Shown: one piece after another, positions 11,497 through 23,062 of the stretch | Layout of the letters: every line of letters starts with the position of its first letter | Position numbering within the stretch: the first letter of the stretch is position 1 | Assembly: GCF_964204645.1 (NCBI RefSeq) | Contig: NC_134036.1 | Coordinates: 8,666,704 to 8,730,703 of the forward strand | DNA from: Tubulanus polymorphus | Lineage: Eukaryota; Nemertea; Palaeonemertea; Tubulaniformes; Tubulanidae | Length of the DNA: 64,000 nucleotides | Direction of reading: 5' to 3' | Position numbers and translations under genes: made by a program | The notes under the pieces: model-generated | What the model was told of the DNA's origin: nothing | Seen by the model: the letters and a program-made list of their open reading frames with translations, nothing else | The model's database searches: none

Positions 11497-12104
11497 GGCC
11501 ACACCAATAGAAAATCCTGTTTCTCGGACAGGGCAATCACCAAAATTGGTATGTAGGTAGGACATTTTTTTTCTTTTTATAGAGATAAAATATCGTTTAT
11601 TCTTCTATCAATTGGTAGGATGCCGTAAGTAATTTTTACGGGACTAAATTTTTATTCAGGAATATGATTAACAGCTAGTAGACCACAATAATAAAAGGAA
11701 ATTGAGGTGTTTGTACAATTAATTATATAAAAACTATATTTTGACATATTTCACGCGGAATTCCTGGCATTTTACATTCTAAAGTCGCCATCAAAGTCCG
11801 ATTAACAAAGTTGTCTGAGCATGGCTGCGCCATTTCCAGAATCAAATTTCAAATCCGATATAATAAAATTTGTTTATGATGTTGATCTCAGTGCCGACAT
11901 CACGATTTGGTAAAAAAATATTTACGAGAGAAAGGAGTTTGGTAGTCGGTCGGCCACATATGTATTTTTGAAAAAAGTTATTTCACCTAAAATTTTGAAA
12001 ATGGGTCAGTAGGCGATTATATTTCATTCTGAAAATGATTATTTGAAATGGGGAAATATCGGGTCGGTCGGGCCCGAGAAACAGGGTTTTCTTTTGGTGT
12101 GGCC
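11497..12104. mobile_element. non-autonomous DNA transposon (MITE), full length
   Basis: 608 bp bounded by ~31-bp terminal inverted repeats: left GGCCACACCAATAGAAAATC plus CTGTTTCTCGG, right its near-perfect reverse complement ending TTTTGGTGTGGCC. The flanks read CTAA on the left and TAAC on the right, consistent with a 2-3 bp target duplication (TA or TAA). The interior has no transposase. A second copy lacking the left end lies at 49503-49974, sharing GTAGTCGGTCGGCCACATAT and CGGGCCCGAGAAACA. Confidence 0.75.
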
Positions 12105-14091
12105 TAACATTAAGTATTAACCCCGTACAAACGTTATCGCCAAATAATTTGACCTACTTCACTCACAGAATACAAAAAGACCATCGAGGCTACCGACTTT
12201 CCCCGATCAAACTCTATCGACGGCGCATCGAGCCTAATCCTAGAAACTATCGAGAAATCGTCCTAAACTCTCCAAGAGAGCAACTCAACACGAGAATAGA
12301 TACGGTGTCTGAAAGCAATAATCCGATTTTATGTTTTCGATGATATGTTCATTGCATTGTGGATATGTTTCGTACACGTTACCGAGAGCGAAATCAGTAG
12401 TGTAAGTGCAAGCGGCGGACCAGGGGGTGCATAGGGTGCACGTGCACCCACTCAACCTAAAGGCATCTCTATTTTTAAATGGTTTTTCATAAGTAATGAA
12501 GTGAAATTTGCGAGTAGAAACGTACTCTGATCGTGCCTAGAACGCGTCTCCGCGCGCGCGTCTAATCTTAAAAGATTTTCTGGAGGAGGACTCCGCAACC
12601 ATGCGATTTGCGACGACATCGATCGGTCCGCCAAGCTGACACGTCGAATCAATAGACCACAGAATTAACGCCAAAATTTGTTACTACCGCCGGTTTTAAT
12701 GGTTCATGTGTTGATTATGATCTTTGCGAACGTGGCGAAAAACGAAAAACGTCTATGATTTAGTGCAGCAAAAACTGATTTCCAAACAGGGTACCGGCAC
12801 CGCTACTACGACAATCGAGGATTCCACTTATGGCTAGCGAGGATCCGCCAGGTGTCGCTAGCAGTTACTCGGTTACTGCGCTTCGATTTCTTCTACATTT
12901 CGAATTAAATTCGAACCAACATCTCTCATCGCCAAGTCTTTTTTTCAGTAAAACTATAGCATACACCCATTTGGAGACGTCAAACTTGGGCGCCCAATAG
13001 AATTATGCCGGTTTACTGAGCTCACACCACTATTCGAAATGTTCTATATCCTATGGTAAAAACAAGAAATTCGAGAGTTTAGTTCATATCTAAGCGCGCA
13101 AATTCAGGTGAAATCCTGCTTATGGCTCATAGGCCAGCATCTTAGCTACGCATTAAAGTGGTTTTCGCCCCACATACCCAACCTAACTTTTGAATTAATC
13201 AAACTTTTTTTTGTAAGTAGGTAGGGTATTGTTGTACAGGTATGCCAGTACATCCGAGCCAAATATCGAAAGAAATCCCCCGCCGTGTTACATACGTTTA
13301 CAGCAGGGCAAAAAAGTCCAGGGTATCCATTATTTCATCGTCGATCTGTCTCTCATAACCAATCGATATCATACATAACCGAAATTCGTTACCTATCCCA
13401 TTTGCTGAATAATGACAACATTTATGGGACACCGCTTCTTCGTTATAGGTGTTATTTTTGGGTTCCGGTCCTACGCATTAACAAGCTACGAACCTAACTT
13501 CATTTTAGACCGGAGTTGGTCGGACTGTTTGTGAACTCGTTAAAACCGAACGTCAGTTTAGTACGAACCGTAGGAGTTCTATAATAGCGATTGGTCGGGT
13601 ATCCCTTATCGGGTATATTGACATTTTTACGCGCATTTTCAATGTTTCAGTAGTCGAATGAACTAGTTGTGTCGTTAAGTCGGATCGGTTTACCTAAAGT
13701 GGAAGTATATTCAGTGTGGCTTTGGTTTGAAGGATGTAACGTCGCGTAACAACAACATCGGTAGTAGTTTATAAAGAAAAGAAATCCTCTCCCGAAAGTG
13801 CGTGCTTGGCGCAGCGCCCTGGCTTGTAGCCCATATCGCTGATATATGCAACACGCTCGAACAAAGGCCGGCGAGTTTATCTCTGGGGAATCAACTATGC
13901 CTCTGCTGGCAGCCGGACAATCCGCACATTCTTGTATTTTATACGATCTTTTTTTCAACGGTGTTCCATATATGTCAGATCAATATCAAATCAGTACGAA
14001 AGAAACCACAAAATTCTAGGAGCTTATTAGGAATAAAGGAACGTAGATCGGATATCCGTAGTCAAAAGCCTCAGAGTGGGATAGCATATCA
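12105..14091. other. intergenic, no gene recognised
   Basis: No protein motif recognised. A perfect 16-bp palindrome, GGGTGCACGTGCACCC, lies at 12434-12449. The frames 13647-13958 (minus) and 13802-14098 (plus) overlap one another and are unsupported. Confidence 0.35.
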
Positions 14092-14222
14092 TAAATGAAG
14101 AAATTCTACACTTCCAATGGAATTACACGATAGAATTTATTATTTCGAAACCTCTTTCGATTTCAAAATAATAAATTATATTAGTATGATTTAATTCGAA
14201 CTGTGCGATTTCTTCATTTGTC
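14092..14222. mobile_element. small foldback/MITE-like element
   Basis: Ends AAATGAAGAAAT (left) and its complement ATTTCTTCATTT (right). Inside, AATTTATTATTTCGAAA pairs imperfectly with TTTCAAAATAATAAATT across a ~12-nt loop (about 14135-14175). The nested inverted repeats suggest a tiny foldback element. Confidence 0.4.
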
Positions 14223-15326
14223 TACAGTGTACACGGATTGTAGTGTTTATTCGACGATTATAGCATATCGTGTTTTTACAACCAACCCACGAATTCAACT
14301 TTTAGAATTAATTTATATCCTTGTGTAGACACTCATATGACACGCGTATTGGAATCGGCCCTTATTTGTAAGCTTACGAAATCCAACTTACGCATCTACC
14401 AATTTAAATACTGGTACTTTTTCTCCACATAGTCAATTACTATCTACACATATCAACTCTCTATAAGATTTTGGTTAATGCCACTGTGCTGACCAAAAAA
14501 AAAATCCATTTTAATTGTGCACCGCCGTCATTAAGCGGCGATCGGGCGCGTAGTATCAAATGCATTTACTAGGTTCATCCTGAGCACTTTTCTGGTTAAA
14601 ATTAGGAGAGATATCTGCTCACAATTTCACCATTTCCGCCACTACTAGACCTACTACAGGCATCTATCACGTAGTAAATATTATAACGATTACAACGGAA
14701 CACATTCAATCAAGCTAAGTATATATAGTATAACACGAAGTTTCAACCTTTCAACATTTATTAAAGCCCACATGGACCGGTGAGTTTGATCTTCGCCGAA
14801 TCACCGAATCATCGAACTATATCAAGGCATAGCCCGTGTAATCGATCAGTAGCCAAATAAATGCAAAAGAAATCCTTATACGGACGACCTGAATTTAAAA
14901 CTAGGTGACGTAATGATTGACGGTTATAGATTACACGTATCTACGTATGTCGTTTTCCTGCCAGTGGTAATTAGTCGAGTCTAAGTAATTTCTTGATTTA
15001 TAAAAAAAAGTATAAATTACCCTAGCGAAGATTCTCTCGGTTGGACTTAGTAGATTGTTTTGTGCGCCATAATGGGCCGTCGCATGACCACATTTGTATT
15101 TGTACATGAATATACGTATACAGGATATTGGTCGTAACACGTGATAGAATAACATAGTCTAAAACCAATAAATTCACCAATGCGCTTTTTCATTCACCGA
15201 CGCGCTTTTTCCATAAATATAACAAGATGTTCGCTATAGCTGTAACATTGTCCATTCTTGGATCAATGTATTTTACGAATCAGATCGAAACCAGTGAACC
15301 AGTCCAACTCATTTAGAGTATATAGT
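14223..15326. other. intergenic up to scaffold gap
   Basis: No gene recognised. TTCACCGACGCGCTTTTT-like text occurs twice in tandem near 15170-15215. The sequence ends at the N gap. Confidence 0.35.
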
Positions 15327-15526
15327 NNNNNNNNNNNNNNNNNNNNNNNNNNNNNNNNNNNNNNNNNNNNNNNNNNNNNNNNNNNNNNNNNNNNNNNNNN
15401 NNNNNNNNNNNNNNNNNNNNNNNNNNNNNNNNNNNNNNNNNNNNNNNNNNNNNNNNNNNNNNNNNNNNNNNNNNNNNNNNNNNNNNNNNNNNNNNNNNNN
15501 NNNNNNNNNNNNNNNNNNNNNNNNNN
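15327..15526. other. assembly gap (200 N)
   Basis: Exactly 200 consecutive N, a conventional unknown-size scaffold join. Sequence order and distance across it are not established by the data. The palindrome begins at the first base after it. Confidence 0.98.
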
Positions 15527-15858
15527 CAATTGCCCTTTAACGGTTCTACGATTTGTTTAGATTGTAAAAACATATTAATGATTAATCATATCCTGTCCAG
15601 AACTTGTTTTAATGGGCAAATTACTTAACTTAAATATTTCACCTAGATCAGCTGGAAAAAATGAATCAAGAATTAGGGTTAAGGTTATAGAGAGTGATAA
15701 ATGATAGTGATTACAGATGGTGTTAATAGATCTTCACATTTTTGGATTCTTTTCTGCAAAATGAATGAGTTGGCTATCACTATATATGTAACCAGAATTT
15801 AGGGTTTCCAAAAATGTCAAAATGCTTACATATTTATGTCAAATTCTAGGTCAGGATC

Positions 15859-16288
15859 ATGCTTACTTATCTAATGACTCGAATGTGTGTTATTGTTATG
15901 CTTGTGGGCAGTGGCGCGTCGTGGCCCTCAGGTGAGTAACGACTGGTGAAATGATTTACAATTCACAATTTCTTAGAATTATATGAATAATATAAAAATG
16001 AAAGTCGCCTCCATCAGTAATATGTGTTAGTTGTTTATCGATATAACGAATTAATTTGATAAATAGCATTTACACTGATTTTACTAAAATAGATTTGTTG
16101 TTTACGAGGGACATCTATTATCCCAACCAATTATTTCTTTTAATTCAAGTAAAATAGTGTGTCACTTAAAAAAGGCCCCTGCCAATATCATGCTTTTTGG
16201 ATGTATAGGTTGCACAGTAAAATCCGGGATATGTCTCTGGAGTGCCGAGTGTTGCAGTAACAAATGTAAAAACGGATTTTGTTCCTAA
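15859..16288 (+). CDS. small six-cysteine knottin-type secreted peptide, two exons
   Basis: Exon 1 (15859-15931) encodes a short hydrophobic signal peptide and ends in a textbook CAG|GTGAGT donor, phase 1. Exon 2 begins after TATAG at 16208, stays in frame, and encodes a compact domain ending at TAA 16286-16288. Its cysteines follow C-x6-C-x6-CC-x3-C-x4-C, the framework VI/VII pattern of inhibitor-cystine-knot peptides. These include conotoxin-like venom peptides, but also antimicrobial, channel-modulating and signalling knottins. The predicted precursor is only about 49 residues with almost no propeptide. An AATAAA signal lies at 16454. It is not a frameshifted copy: start, splice sites, phase and stop all agree. 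Toxicity is not implied by the fold. An identical mirrored copy sits at 19192-19621. Confidence 0.65.
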
Positions 16289-17155
16289 TCGGCATAGATA
16301 AGGGTTTTAAACGGATTTACTTGTGGTGGTATGGAAACTATCCGATAATGAACCCGAAACACTGTCAGATTATCGACTGACAAAGTTGAAAAAGCCGGAA
16401 TTTATTTACTCATATTTGTAACTCAATTGTCAAATGTTTTTCTGAAATGATTCAATAAAACTGCGGGTAAATAAAATAGTTCAATGATCCGATTCTGAAC
16501 TGTTTTTGATTATTGGCTGTGGATTTTAAAGTGATCAATAGACGCTGCACGCCGCTCCGTTCGTTGCGAGGAATATCAATCGTCAATTTAAGTTTCACGA
16601 CTATACAGTGATAATATATTGGTAGCCCACTGTTATGGGTTAGAGTGGGCTGTTATGGTTGTTGAATGAACCACAGTGTCGTTACTGTGTTTAACCGTCG
16701 TATATGAACTTTTCTATAGATTTACAGTTTCCTATTTATCATAATCAAATGACGTGATTGTCAATGAACAAAGAATCAGCAGAGAAACAGTAATATACAT
16801 ATATAGAGTAGCAAAAATTGTGTATTTTATTTACAGAAAACATACCGTACAATGCGTATATATTTTCAAACATCAAATCAAATACAATATTCAAAACTCG
16901 ATTTAACAAACTTCCCCAAATTCATCACGTTAGATTCACTACTTACATAATTGAAAATTCTACTTATATTACATGCATCAATATTTACCAATTTTATTTT
17001 CGTCTTGAGATCGCTGAATTTACTGCTCGTTAGGATTAAAATGCAGCTCATCTTCCACACAGTTAAACGTATTACAAATCCTGTCATCTCTACTCAATCC
17101 CAGAGGTTCGTGTTTTTGCTATCATAAAACTGCGTTATTCTGATAGGATAACTAT
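16289..17155. other. palindrome arm, no further gene recognised
   Basis: 3' flank of the knottin gene, with an AATAAA at 16454 and a TATATATAGAG-type AT-rich stretch near 16797. The overlapping frames 16818-17033 (+) and 16878-17087 (-) have no motif. Confidence 0.4.
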
Positions 17156-17563
17156 TCATTCTAAATGGGCCTCGATTAGGTGTAATACACTCTTAGGTAG
17201 GGTTCCCTGCACTTGCCTCCAAGGGAGAACATATAAAGGTTCGTCAAAGAAAGTTTTTTTGTAGGGGTCTTTAAAAACCCCAGGTGTGTCGAGTGGGTCT
17301 TCGCTAGACGTTCGAGTTTGACGTTTTAATTTGGAGTCCGGTATTGTAGAAGAAGGACTATAAAGATGATAGAAGTCCGGTATTGTAGAAGAAGGACTAT
17401 AAAGATGATAGAAGTCCGGTATTGTAGGAGAAGGACTATAAAGATGATAGGAGTCCAGTATTGTAGAAGAAGGACTATAAAGATGATAGGTGTCCAGTAT
17501 TGTAGAAGAAGGACTGTGTAGGTGATAGCAGTCCAGGAATTGTAGTGGAGGGACTGTGAACAT
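17156..17563 (-). CDS. 135-residue Pro/Ser/Tyr-repeat ORF
   Basis: The first ~75 residues are five or six copies of a 13-residue unit (39 bp) around YHLYSPSSTIPD. A non-repetitive acidic/basic C-terminus follows, with SSEDPLDTPG and FDEPLYVLPW. The repeat continues, broken by stops, upstream of the ATG toward the palindrome centre. I do not recognise a family. It could be the 3' exon of a repetitive structural protein, or a minisatellite that happens to be open. The unique C-terminal 60 residues argue mildly for real coding. Confidence 0.35.
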   Translation of the reverse strand: MFTVPPLQFLDCYHLHSPSSTILDTYHLYSPSSTILDSYHLYSPSPTIPDFYHLYSPSSTIPDFYHLYSPSSTIPDSKLKRQTRTSSEDPLDTPGVFKDPYKKTFFDEPLYVLPWRQVQGTLPKSVLHLIEAHLE

Positions 17564-17720
17564 GAGAAGGGTCCAGGGTATTGTTGATTTAGGACTAAAG
17601 AGGATTAAGGCCGGTGGGGAATGGACTGTTTAGAGCCCGTTATTGTAGAAAGAGGATTGGTTGGGTCTATGGATGAGGCCGGTTGTCAGGAAGGAGCCTG
17701 CAACTGTAGGAGTGATAAAA

Positions 17721-17759
17721 AAAACGATGATAATAATAAAAGAGACTTATTATCATAAG
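17721..17759. other. palindrome loop
   Basis: Thirty-nine bases not symmetric with the arms. It contains ATGATAATAA and TTATTATCAT, which form a 10-bp inner stem shifted 3 bases from the main symmetry axis at 17740. Confidence 0.8.
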
Positions 17760-17916
17760 TTTTATCACTCCTACAGTTGCAGGCTCCTTCCTGACAACCG
17801 GCCTCATCCATAGACCCAACCAATCCTCTTTCTACAATAACGGGCTCTAAACAGTCCATTCCCCACCGGCCTTAATCCTCTTTAGTCCTAAATCAACAAT
17901 ACCCTGGACCCTTCTC

Positions 17917-18324
17917 ATGTTCACAGTCCCTCCACTACAATTCCTGGACTGCTATCACCTACACAGTCCTTCTTCTACAATACTGGACACCTATCATCTT
18001 TATAGTCCTTCTTCTACAATACTGGACTCCTATCATCTTTATAGTCCTTCTCCTACAATACCGGACTTCTATCATCTTTATAGTCCTTCTTCTACAATAC
18101 CGGACTTCTATCATCTTTATAGTCCTTCTTCTACAATACCGGACTCCAAATTAAAACGTCAAACTCGAACGTCTAGCGAAGACCCACTCGACACACCTGG
18201 GGTTTTTAAAGACCCCTACAAAAAAACTTTCTTTGACGAACCTTTATATGTTCTCCCTTGGAGGCAAGTGCAGGGAACCCTACCTAAGAGTGTATTACAC
18301 CTAATCGAGGCCCATTTAGAATGA
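17917..18324 (+). CDS. mirror copy of the 135-residue repeat ORF
   Basis: Identical protein to 17156-17563, on the opposite strand in the second palindrome arm. If the palindrome is an assembly artefact, only one locus exists. Confidence 0.35.
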   Translation: MFTVPPLQFLDCYHLHSPSSTILDTYHLYSPSSTILDSYHLYSPSPTIPDFYHLYSPSSTIPDFYHLYSPSSTIPDSKLKRQTRTSSEDPLDTPGVFKDPYKKTFFDEPLYVLPWRQVQGTLPKSVLHLIEAHLE

Positions 18325-19191
18325 ATAGTTATCCTATCAGAATAACGCAGTTTTATGATAGCAAAAACACGAACCTCTGGGATTGAGTAGAGATGACAGG
18401 ATTTGTAATACGTTTAACTGTGTGGAAGATGAGCTGCATTTTAATCCTAACGAGCAGTAAATTCAGCGATCTCAAGACGAAAATAAAATTGGTAAATATT
18501 GATGCATGTAATATAAGTAGAATTTTCAATTATGTAAGTAGTGAATCTAACGTGATGAATTTGGGGAAGTTTGTTAAATCGAGTTTTGAATATTGTATTT
18601 GATTTGATGTTTGAAAATATATACGCATTGTACGGTATGTTTTCTGTAAATAAAATACACAATTTTTGCTACTCTATATATGTATATTACTGTTTCTCTG
18701 CTGATTCTTTGTTCATTGACAATCACGTCATTTGATTATGATAAATAGGAAACTGTAAATCTATAGAAAAGTTCATATACGACGGTTAAACACAGTAACG
18801 ACACTGTGGTTCATTCAACAACCATAACAGCCCACTCTAACCCATAACAGTGGGCTACCAATATATTATCACTGTATAGTCGTGAAACTTAAATTGACGA
18901 TTGATATTCCTCGCAACGAACGGAGCGGCGTGCAGCGTCTATTGATCACTTTAAAATCCACAGCCAATAATCAAAAACAGTTCAGAATCGGATCATTGAA
19001 CTATTTTATTTACCCGCAGTTTTATTGAATCATTTCAGAAAAACATTTGACAATTGAGTTACAAATATGAGTAAATAAATTCCGGCTTTTTCAACTTTGT
19101 CAGTCGATAATCTGACAGTGTTTCGGGTTCATTATCGGATAGTTTCCATACCACCACAAGTAAATCCGTTTAAAACCCTTATCTATGCCGA

Positions 19192-19621
19192 TTAGGAACA
19201 AAATCCGTTTTTACATTTGTTACTGCAACACTCGGCACTCCAGAGACATATCCCGGATTTTACTGTGCAACCTATACATCCAAAAAGCATGATATTGGCA
19301 GGGGCCTTTTTTAAGTGACACACTATTTTACTTGAATTAAAAGAAATAATTGGTTGGGATAATAGATGTCCCTCGTAAACAACAAATCTATTTTAGTAAA
19401 ATCAGTGTAAATGCTATTTATCAAATTAATTCGTTATATCGATAAACAACTAACACATATTACTGATGGAGGCGACTTTCATTTTTATATTATTCATATA
19501 ATTCTAAGAAATTGTGAATTGTAAATCATTTCACCAGTCGTTACTCACCTGAGGGCCACGACGCGCCACTGCCCACAAGCATAACAATAACACACATTCG
19601 AGTCATTAGATAAGTAAGCAT
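19192..19621 (-). CDS. mirror copy of the knottin-type peptide gene
   Basis: Exon 1 at 19621-19549 and exon 2 at 19271-19192, exact reverse complements of the first copy including the GTGAGT donor and AG acceptor. The two copies would be transcribed divergently away from the arm ends toward the loop. Confidence 0.6.
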
Positions 19622-19953
19622 GATCCTGACCTAGAATTTGACATAAATATGTAAGCATTTTGACATTTTTGGAAACCCTAAATTCTGGTTACATATATAG
19701 TGATAGCCAACTCATTCATTTTGCAGAAAAGAATCCAAAAATGTGAAGATCTATTAACACCATCTGTAATCACTATCATTTATCACTCTCTATAACCTTA
19801 ACCCTAATTCTTGATTCATTTTTTCCAGCTGATCTAGGTGAAATATTTAAGTTAAGTAATTTGCCCATTAAAACAAGTTCTGGACAGGATATGATTAATC
19901 ATTAATATGTTTTTACAATCTAAACAAATCGTAGAACCGTTAAAGGGCAATTG

Positions 19954-20483
19954 CCATCAAAATTGTACTTTCCACGATTTCTCAACCAGAAGAAACTTTA
20001 GTATACATATAACGACCTGAGATGTGACTTATTGAAAAAAAGAGCATGAATTAGCCGTAATAGTTAGCGGAATAGTCATCTAATTATCCTTCACTCCGTG
20101 CGTATAGTTCATATTTAACCCGCAGGTGGCGCTATTTATGATGTTAACTATGATAATCAACACAAGCACGTGTGCGCGCTAGTAGCGTAGCCTATGAATA
20201 ATCGATATAATAAGCACCATTTGTTCACCGTATTCACAGACCTAGAGCGCTACTCACTTATATGCCATTTTCATGTCATATACAACGGTAGCAACATTAT
20301 ACAATGATAAGAGTTTGTTAATTCAAATCACTCCTAAAACGATAAAATATCGCATGAAATGTCTTGTGAAATGACTGGAAGCCGTCGGTTTAACAGTGTA
20401 ATTATTTTTATATTATTGCACCTTTTTTACCCAAACTAGGATGCATCTGCAAATGTAGGCATACGAAAGGTTAAATTCCGTGT
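19954..20483. other. intergenic, no gene recognised
   Basis: Unique sequence following the palindrome. No feature supported. Confidence 0.4.
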
Positions 20484-21020
20484 TTGTTCGGTTCCGGCTA
20501 AAAGTACAAATCGACGGAATTACGAAATATGAAGCGAAATAACGGAACTACGAAATACGAAATTTTGCGAGAAGTGCTTAATTACGAAATGAAATACAAA
20601 GAAATGGTCATGAAATACGACCATACTATTGACAAATGCTCATAACGCCACGGGATGTCAAAGTTTTGCGGTACATGTAAATGATCTTTTGAAATTATTC
20701 AAGAATTTACATTCTTCAACTGGATGGTTTTTAGCGTATTGGCCTTTTGAAACGGTCCACGGTGTGGAACCCCGTCACACTACATCATTGCGTATGTTTA
20801 AGCCAGCTCCACGAGCCAGCTCTTCGCGCTACTGTAGCAAAAAAATTCAATTTAGTTTCGTATTTCATTTCATAATTAAGCAGGACCCGTGAAAGAATGG
20901 CCATTTCGTTTCGTAGTTTAGCATTTCGTGACGTATTTCGTTTCGTACTTTAGCATTTCGTTATTTCGTTTCATATTTCGTAATTTCGTAGTTTCGTACT
21001 TTAGAAGAACCATGTTTGTT
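20484..21020. mobile_element. foldback/MITE with TTTCGTA-rich inverted ends
   Basis: Left end (20484-20625) and right end (20890-21020) are imperfect inverted repeats. The left has GTACAAATCGACGGAATTACG and AATATGAAGCGAAATAACG. The right, reversed, has AAATTACGAAATATGAAACG and AAATAACG. Each end also contains short tandem iterations of ATTTCGT/ACGAAAT. No transposase lies between, and the plus frame at 20629-20892 has no motif. A non-autonomous foldback element is the simplest reading. Confidence 0.55.
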
Positions 21021-23030
21021 CTTGTTTTTCTCATACAACTATCCGCGTCATCTTTAGAAAAAAAATTAAATTAAGTGAAAGTAAATAAGCTTAAAGGATA
21101 AAGTATATGGCATTCATTTTGCTTAATCCTCATTTAAACCCTAACCCTCAAGACGATCCAAAAGGTTAACGAAGACAAAACTATGATATTGGCTAGTTTA
21201 GACAAACGTTTGCTGGATGGAAACCCACTTAATATTGTGGAATCGATAGATTATATTGGTAATCTAAATGAATCGTTGGTCTATGCGATAGGTATACAAC
21301 ATTTGAAATTGTATATTGTTTCACTGAAAATCAACGTTTGAGTATGAATAATAAAGATATGAATATTTCATGACTGCGCTCACCTTAGTCGCTTCTTCCA
21401 ACGTATTCAACTCTCTTTTTCTTCAGCCAGTACGGTCGACGAATAACACATTTGGTGCCTTGTTTTATACATTTGGACTCATGAAAAATAAGCTTATGAT
21501 TGCACAGCTTGATATAGATTGAAACTTATACTGATGTTTTGTTATGGTAAATCGATTCGCATCTGGCACTTCCACCTGTATCACTATGTACTCTCGCAGA
21601 GCCGTTTTTCCAATAAGTCCTCAGAAAACCAGTTTATTCAATGATAATCAATTTTCGCGTTTCTGAATATTGATTTCTCACATGCTGTCCTAATACTTCG
21701 ATGAAGCACGGTGCGTGTATATATCATCATCTAACTAGAAACGCACCGGTCTTACACCTGAGTTCATTCGAATTTCCTACTCGTTTTTTGTAGAGCGCTA
21801 GGTTTGGTCCAAACTGTCAAATACCACACACTTTCTTCACTCGTATCGCGTCATATTGATCGTCATCTGGTCATCACTAAGAGTGAATTTTGCCCTGAAC
21901 AAAAATGGTAGAGAAAAGAATCTTTGAGGAATGATTCTGTCAGTATGATAATATAATTAACATCTTCGAACTATTGATCAAAGGGGGTACGAAACTAACT
22001 CATTTGCTTCGATTTATTTTTGCAAATAAGCTGAACAATTTGATAAGTCAGCATTATGTAGAAAGCAGGACTGAATTGCCATAAACCGTATGTCCATAAC
22101 ATAAATCATAATTTCTTTTCGTATTTGAAGAAAATTTTTCAATTTTTAACAATATTCACGAATATGTGTTTTACTTCTATGAAGGAGTATCTGTAAACTG
22201 ATTCATATCGTCACAGGTAAAAAGAAAGATTATGAAATCGCGTAACGACGAATATGATTCATTTGTTTCACCGATGAATTTAAATAGTCAATACATGCTG
22301 CAATATAAACTATTTCATACACGCAATTCTTCATTCATATCCATTTTTGAGTTGCTTTAGATAGCACCAGAAGGGTTCTTTTTAAATTGCACTCTAGCAA
22401 TCTATCCAGAAACGCATTGAGTTTAGAGGACTTCAACTCTGTAGAGCAGCCACTTTGTATATACTTATGACGCCTTGGTGCATCCGATATTCGTTACAAG
22501 GCCATTTTTTCGTCTGGTTATAGGCATTCCGCTAATTTGACTGATAACAACTTAAATGAAAATCGATTGATAACTTTGAAAATAATAATTGCCCATGGGC
22601 CAAGAGGTTTTACCACAGCCTTATGAAGTGCAGAGATGAGATGAAGTCGAATTTCATAACTTGTAAACGATCGATAGAGAGATGCAAATTTTAACTGTAA
22701 AAAAATGTAAGGTTTGTCTGACAACTTTTCAAATTCAAAGGCTCCCACCGACTGTCGAGTTTTCCTATCGGTACTTAGCTATTTTATGCAAATACATGTA
22801 TTATTGTTATGACTTTGCTTTTTCGGATGACATTCTGGACGACAACATACATGTATATCACTTCTAATATTGAGCAACCTATTTCAATCGAATGATTCTC
22901 TATATTGTTGAACTAATTTCAATGAAACAATTCCCGTTTTCTAAGGATAAAAAATATGTTACTATAGTAACTATTGCGACTTGTGCATGGGGAACGTAGC
23001 AGGACAGCGATTACCACACGGACAGCCGCG
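21021..23030. other. intergenic, no gene recognised
   Basis: AT-rich sequence with no recognisable protein, RNA or repeat boundary. Short frames at 22518-22867 overlap on both strands and are unsupported. Confidence 0.4.
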
Positions 23031-23062
23031 CACCCTACCCCGGCAGGGATTCGAACCTTATG
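23031..23062 (-). repeat. B-box motif, possible SINE fragment
   Basis: The reverse complement reads AAGGTTCGAATCCCTGCCGG, the same T-arm-like string as at 9430-9450. The flanks do not fold as a tRNA, so a SINE remnant is more likely. Confidence 0.3.

Larger units (their letters stand above)
15527..19953. repeat. 4.4-kb exact palindrome
   Basis: Arms 15527-17720 and 17760-19953 (2,194 bp each) are reverse complements. Every open frame and landmark I checked satisfies x + y = 35480, so there is no net indel. The 39-nt loop holds its own 10-bp stem (ATGATAATAA with TTATTATCAT), offset by 3 bases. Because the left edge coincides with the N gap and the arms appear identical, a fold-back assembly artefact is at least as likely as a real, very young inverted duplication. 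All genes inside appear twice. Confidence 0.9.

Noticed and set aside
15258-15573. ORFs spanning the N gap
   Set aside because: Their length is made of unknown bases.
15527-19953. Palindrome as a viral hairpin telomere or Y-type palindrome
   Set aside because: No viral genes and no evidence beyond symmetry; the adjoining N gap makes artefact at least as likely.
20629-20892. 87-codon ORF inside the foldback element
   Set aside because: No motif, and its C-terminus runs into the repeat end; probably chance.
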